From: Dehalococcoidia bacterium
GTDB taxonomy: Bacteria > Chloroflexota > Dehalococcoidia > Dehalococcoidales > W498
Assembly: GCA_030608125.1 (NCBI GenBank)
Contig: JAUWEU010000054.1
Location: forward strand, 1 to 5,555
Reading direction: 5' to 3'
Length of the DNA stretch: 5,555 nucleotides
The position numbers and the translations under genes were made by a program. The notes under the pieces are model-generated. The model was not told the DNA's origin, searched no databases, and saw only the letters and a list, made by a program, of their open reading frames with translations. Each line of letters begins with the position of its first letter. Position 1 is the stretch's first letter. Shown here in pieces: positions 4,526 through 5,555 of this stretch.

Positions 4526-5555
4526 TCACCTCTCCACCTTTACCCATAGCCTTTCGCCATTAGTGATGAATTCTATTGTACCTTGCTCATCGGTGCGGTA
4601 TATATTTTCTTGGCCTAGTTTTTCTTTCAACCTCTCCATCACCTCAGGGGTGGGGTGACCGAATCTATTATCGGCACCTACTGAGATAACGGCTAGCTGG
4701 GGGTTGACCACTGCCAGGAACTCAGGGGTGGTTGAGGTATCTGAGCCGTGGTGGGCAACTTTGAGCACTGTGCTGGCTAGGTTAGCTCGGCGGGTGATAA
4801 GCTCAAATTCTGCCTCCCACATTATATCGGCGGTAAGCAAGAAGCTCACCTCGCCCATACTTATATGTAATACCATGCCATTATTGTCTATATCGGACTC
4901 GGTGCCAGTTAAAAGAGGTGTTGGGGGGTTAAGCACCTGTATTGATACTCCTCTGCCTAGGTCAATCTGCTGTCCAGCATGGGCTATGGTGCATTTAATA
5001 TCCTTTTCCTTAACCAACCTGAGCCACTCACCATATATATCTGACTCAAAGTCTAAATCGGGATGGAGTACCCGCTTGACTTTATATCTGTTTAGAACCT
5101 CTACCAGACCGGTAACATGGTCAGCACTGGGGTGGGTTAATACTACCAACTCAATAGTCCTATCCCAGAAGGGCATTTTCTTGCCCAATTCCAGAGCTAT
5201 CGTCTGCGGGCTGGGGCCACCGTCAACCAGAACCTGCAGATTTCCTTCCTGAATAAGTATGGCATCGCCCTGACCGACGTCTAAAAAGCTCACATGGAGA
5301 TTATCATCGGGCATGATGGCCGCAGTAAATGATACTAGAATAGCTACCACCAGCAGCGGTGGCATAACCCATTTCTTAGGCAGTTTTGAAATAAAATTAG
5401 TGATTTTATTTATACCTGGCTTTACCGAGGTTAGGGATTTGGTGGTCAGGGTGCTTGCCTGCTGACGATGACTATTAAGCCAGAGGGCTAAGGCTAGTAC
5501 CAAATAATAAGTCCAGATTAGGTTGCTGTTGATAGCACCTACCTTGAGGAAGGAT
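4526..5555 (-). CDS. comEC: ComEC/Rec2 DNA-uptake protein, C-terminal part (partial, N-terminus off the right edge)
   Basis: ComEC forms the inner-membrane channel for single-stranded DNA during natural transformation. The frame is open to the right edge, so the 342 visible residues are the C-terminal part only; a TTG at 5503 is internal, not a start. Visible residues 12-26 (LIWTYYLVLALALWL) are the end of the competence membrane region. A basic linker and another membrane helix follow at about 66-81. The rest is the metallo-beta-lactamase-like domain: VSFLDVGQGDAILI (88-101), VLVDGG (108-113), VLTHPSADHVTGL (138-150), LLTADI (239-244), AHHGSDTST (267-275) and NRFGHPTPEV (296-305). In the HxHxDH-type metal motif the middle position is serine (HPSADH). 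The domain is otherwise complete, with all later family motifs present. The TGA is followed by no clear terminator. Confidence 0.95.
   Translation of the reverse strand, partial: SFLKVGAINSNLIWTYYLVLALALWLNSHRQQASTLTTKSLTSVKPGINKITNFISKLPKKWVMPPLLVVAILVSFTAAIMPDDNLHVSFLDVGQGDAILIQEGNLQVLVDGGPSPQTIALELGKKMPFWDRTIELVVLTHPSADHVTGLVEVLNRYKVKRVLHPDLDFESDIYGEWLRLVKEKDIKCTIAHAGQQIDLGRGVSIQVLNPPTPLLTGTESDIDNNGMVLHISMGEVSFLLTADIMWEAEFELITRRANLASTVLKVAHHGSDTSTTPEFLAVVNPQLAVISVGADNRFGHPTPEVMERLKEKLGQENIYRTDEQGTIEFITNGERLWVKVER

Noticed and set aside
4704..5252. Long plus-strand frame opposite comEC
   Set aside because: It is antisense to the well-conserved beta-lactamase-like domain of ComEC; its residues mirror the comEC codons.

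Overview
The window is an ordinary-looking piece of a bacterial chromosome with moderate GC. It carries seven confident protein genes, one probable very small gene and two gene-poor stretches. Housekeeping families are mixed with conserved but poorly characterised ones. I see no phage, transposase, CRISPR, tRNA or rRNA. The organism is clearly bacterial (RNase PH, ComEC, PncC). The style of the genes and the GC-rich hairpin repeats upstream of rph remind me of Chloroflexota, in particular Dehalococcoidia. That placement is recall-based inference and not proven here.

Left part (1-2412, all on the minus strand). A radical SAM gene (1276-2412) is followed after 4 bases by a stand-alone CinA C-terminal domain / PncC gene (792-1271), so the two are very probably one transcript. 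A 296-base gap follows, holding two tandem copies of a double-hairpin repeat (about 621-755) and a good promoter (531-559). It leads into rph, encoding RNase PH, which runs off the left edge (1-495).

Middle part (2413-3889). A 173-base divergent intergenic region carries a well-formed plus-strand promoter. This drives a two-gene unit: a 60-residue two-helix membrane protein (2586-2768) and a DUF167/YggU-family protein (2794-3093). The DUF167 gene meets a DUF4349 lipoprotein-like gene (3050-3889, minus) tail to tail, and the two coding regions overlap by 44 bases.

Right part (3890-5555). Upstream of the DUF4349 gene is its likely promoter and about 600 bases with little annotated coding. Inside this I find a probable 26-residue single-pass membrane peptide gene (4264-4344, minus) with a strong promoter and Shine-Dalgarno. 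I also find a doubtful open frame (3965-4144) that may be a gene remnant. The right edge is the C-terminal part of comEC (4526-5555, minus), the DNA-uptake channel, ending in its metallo-beta-lactamase-like domain.

I do not find a convincing new multi-gene system. The points most worth checking are the radical SAM family with a CX4CX2C cluster motif next to pncC, the tandem hairpin repeat, and the very small membrane protein genes.
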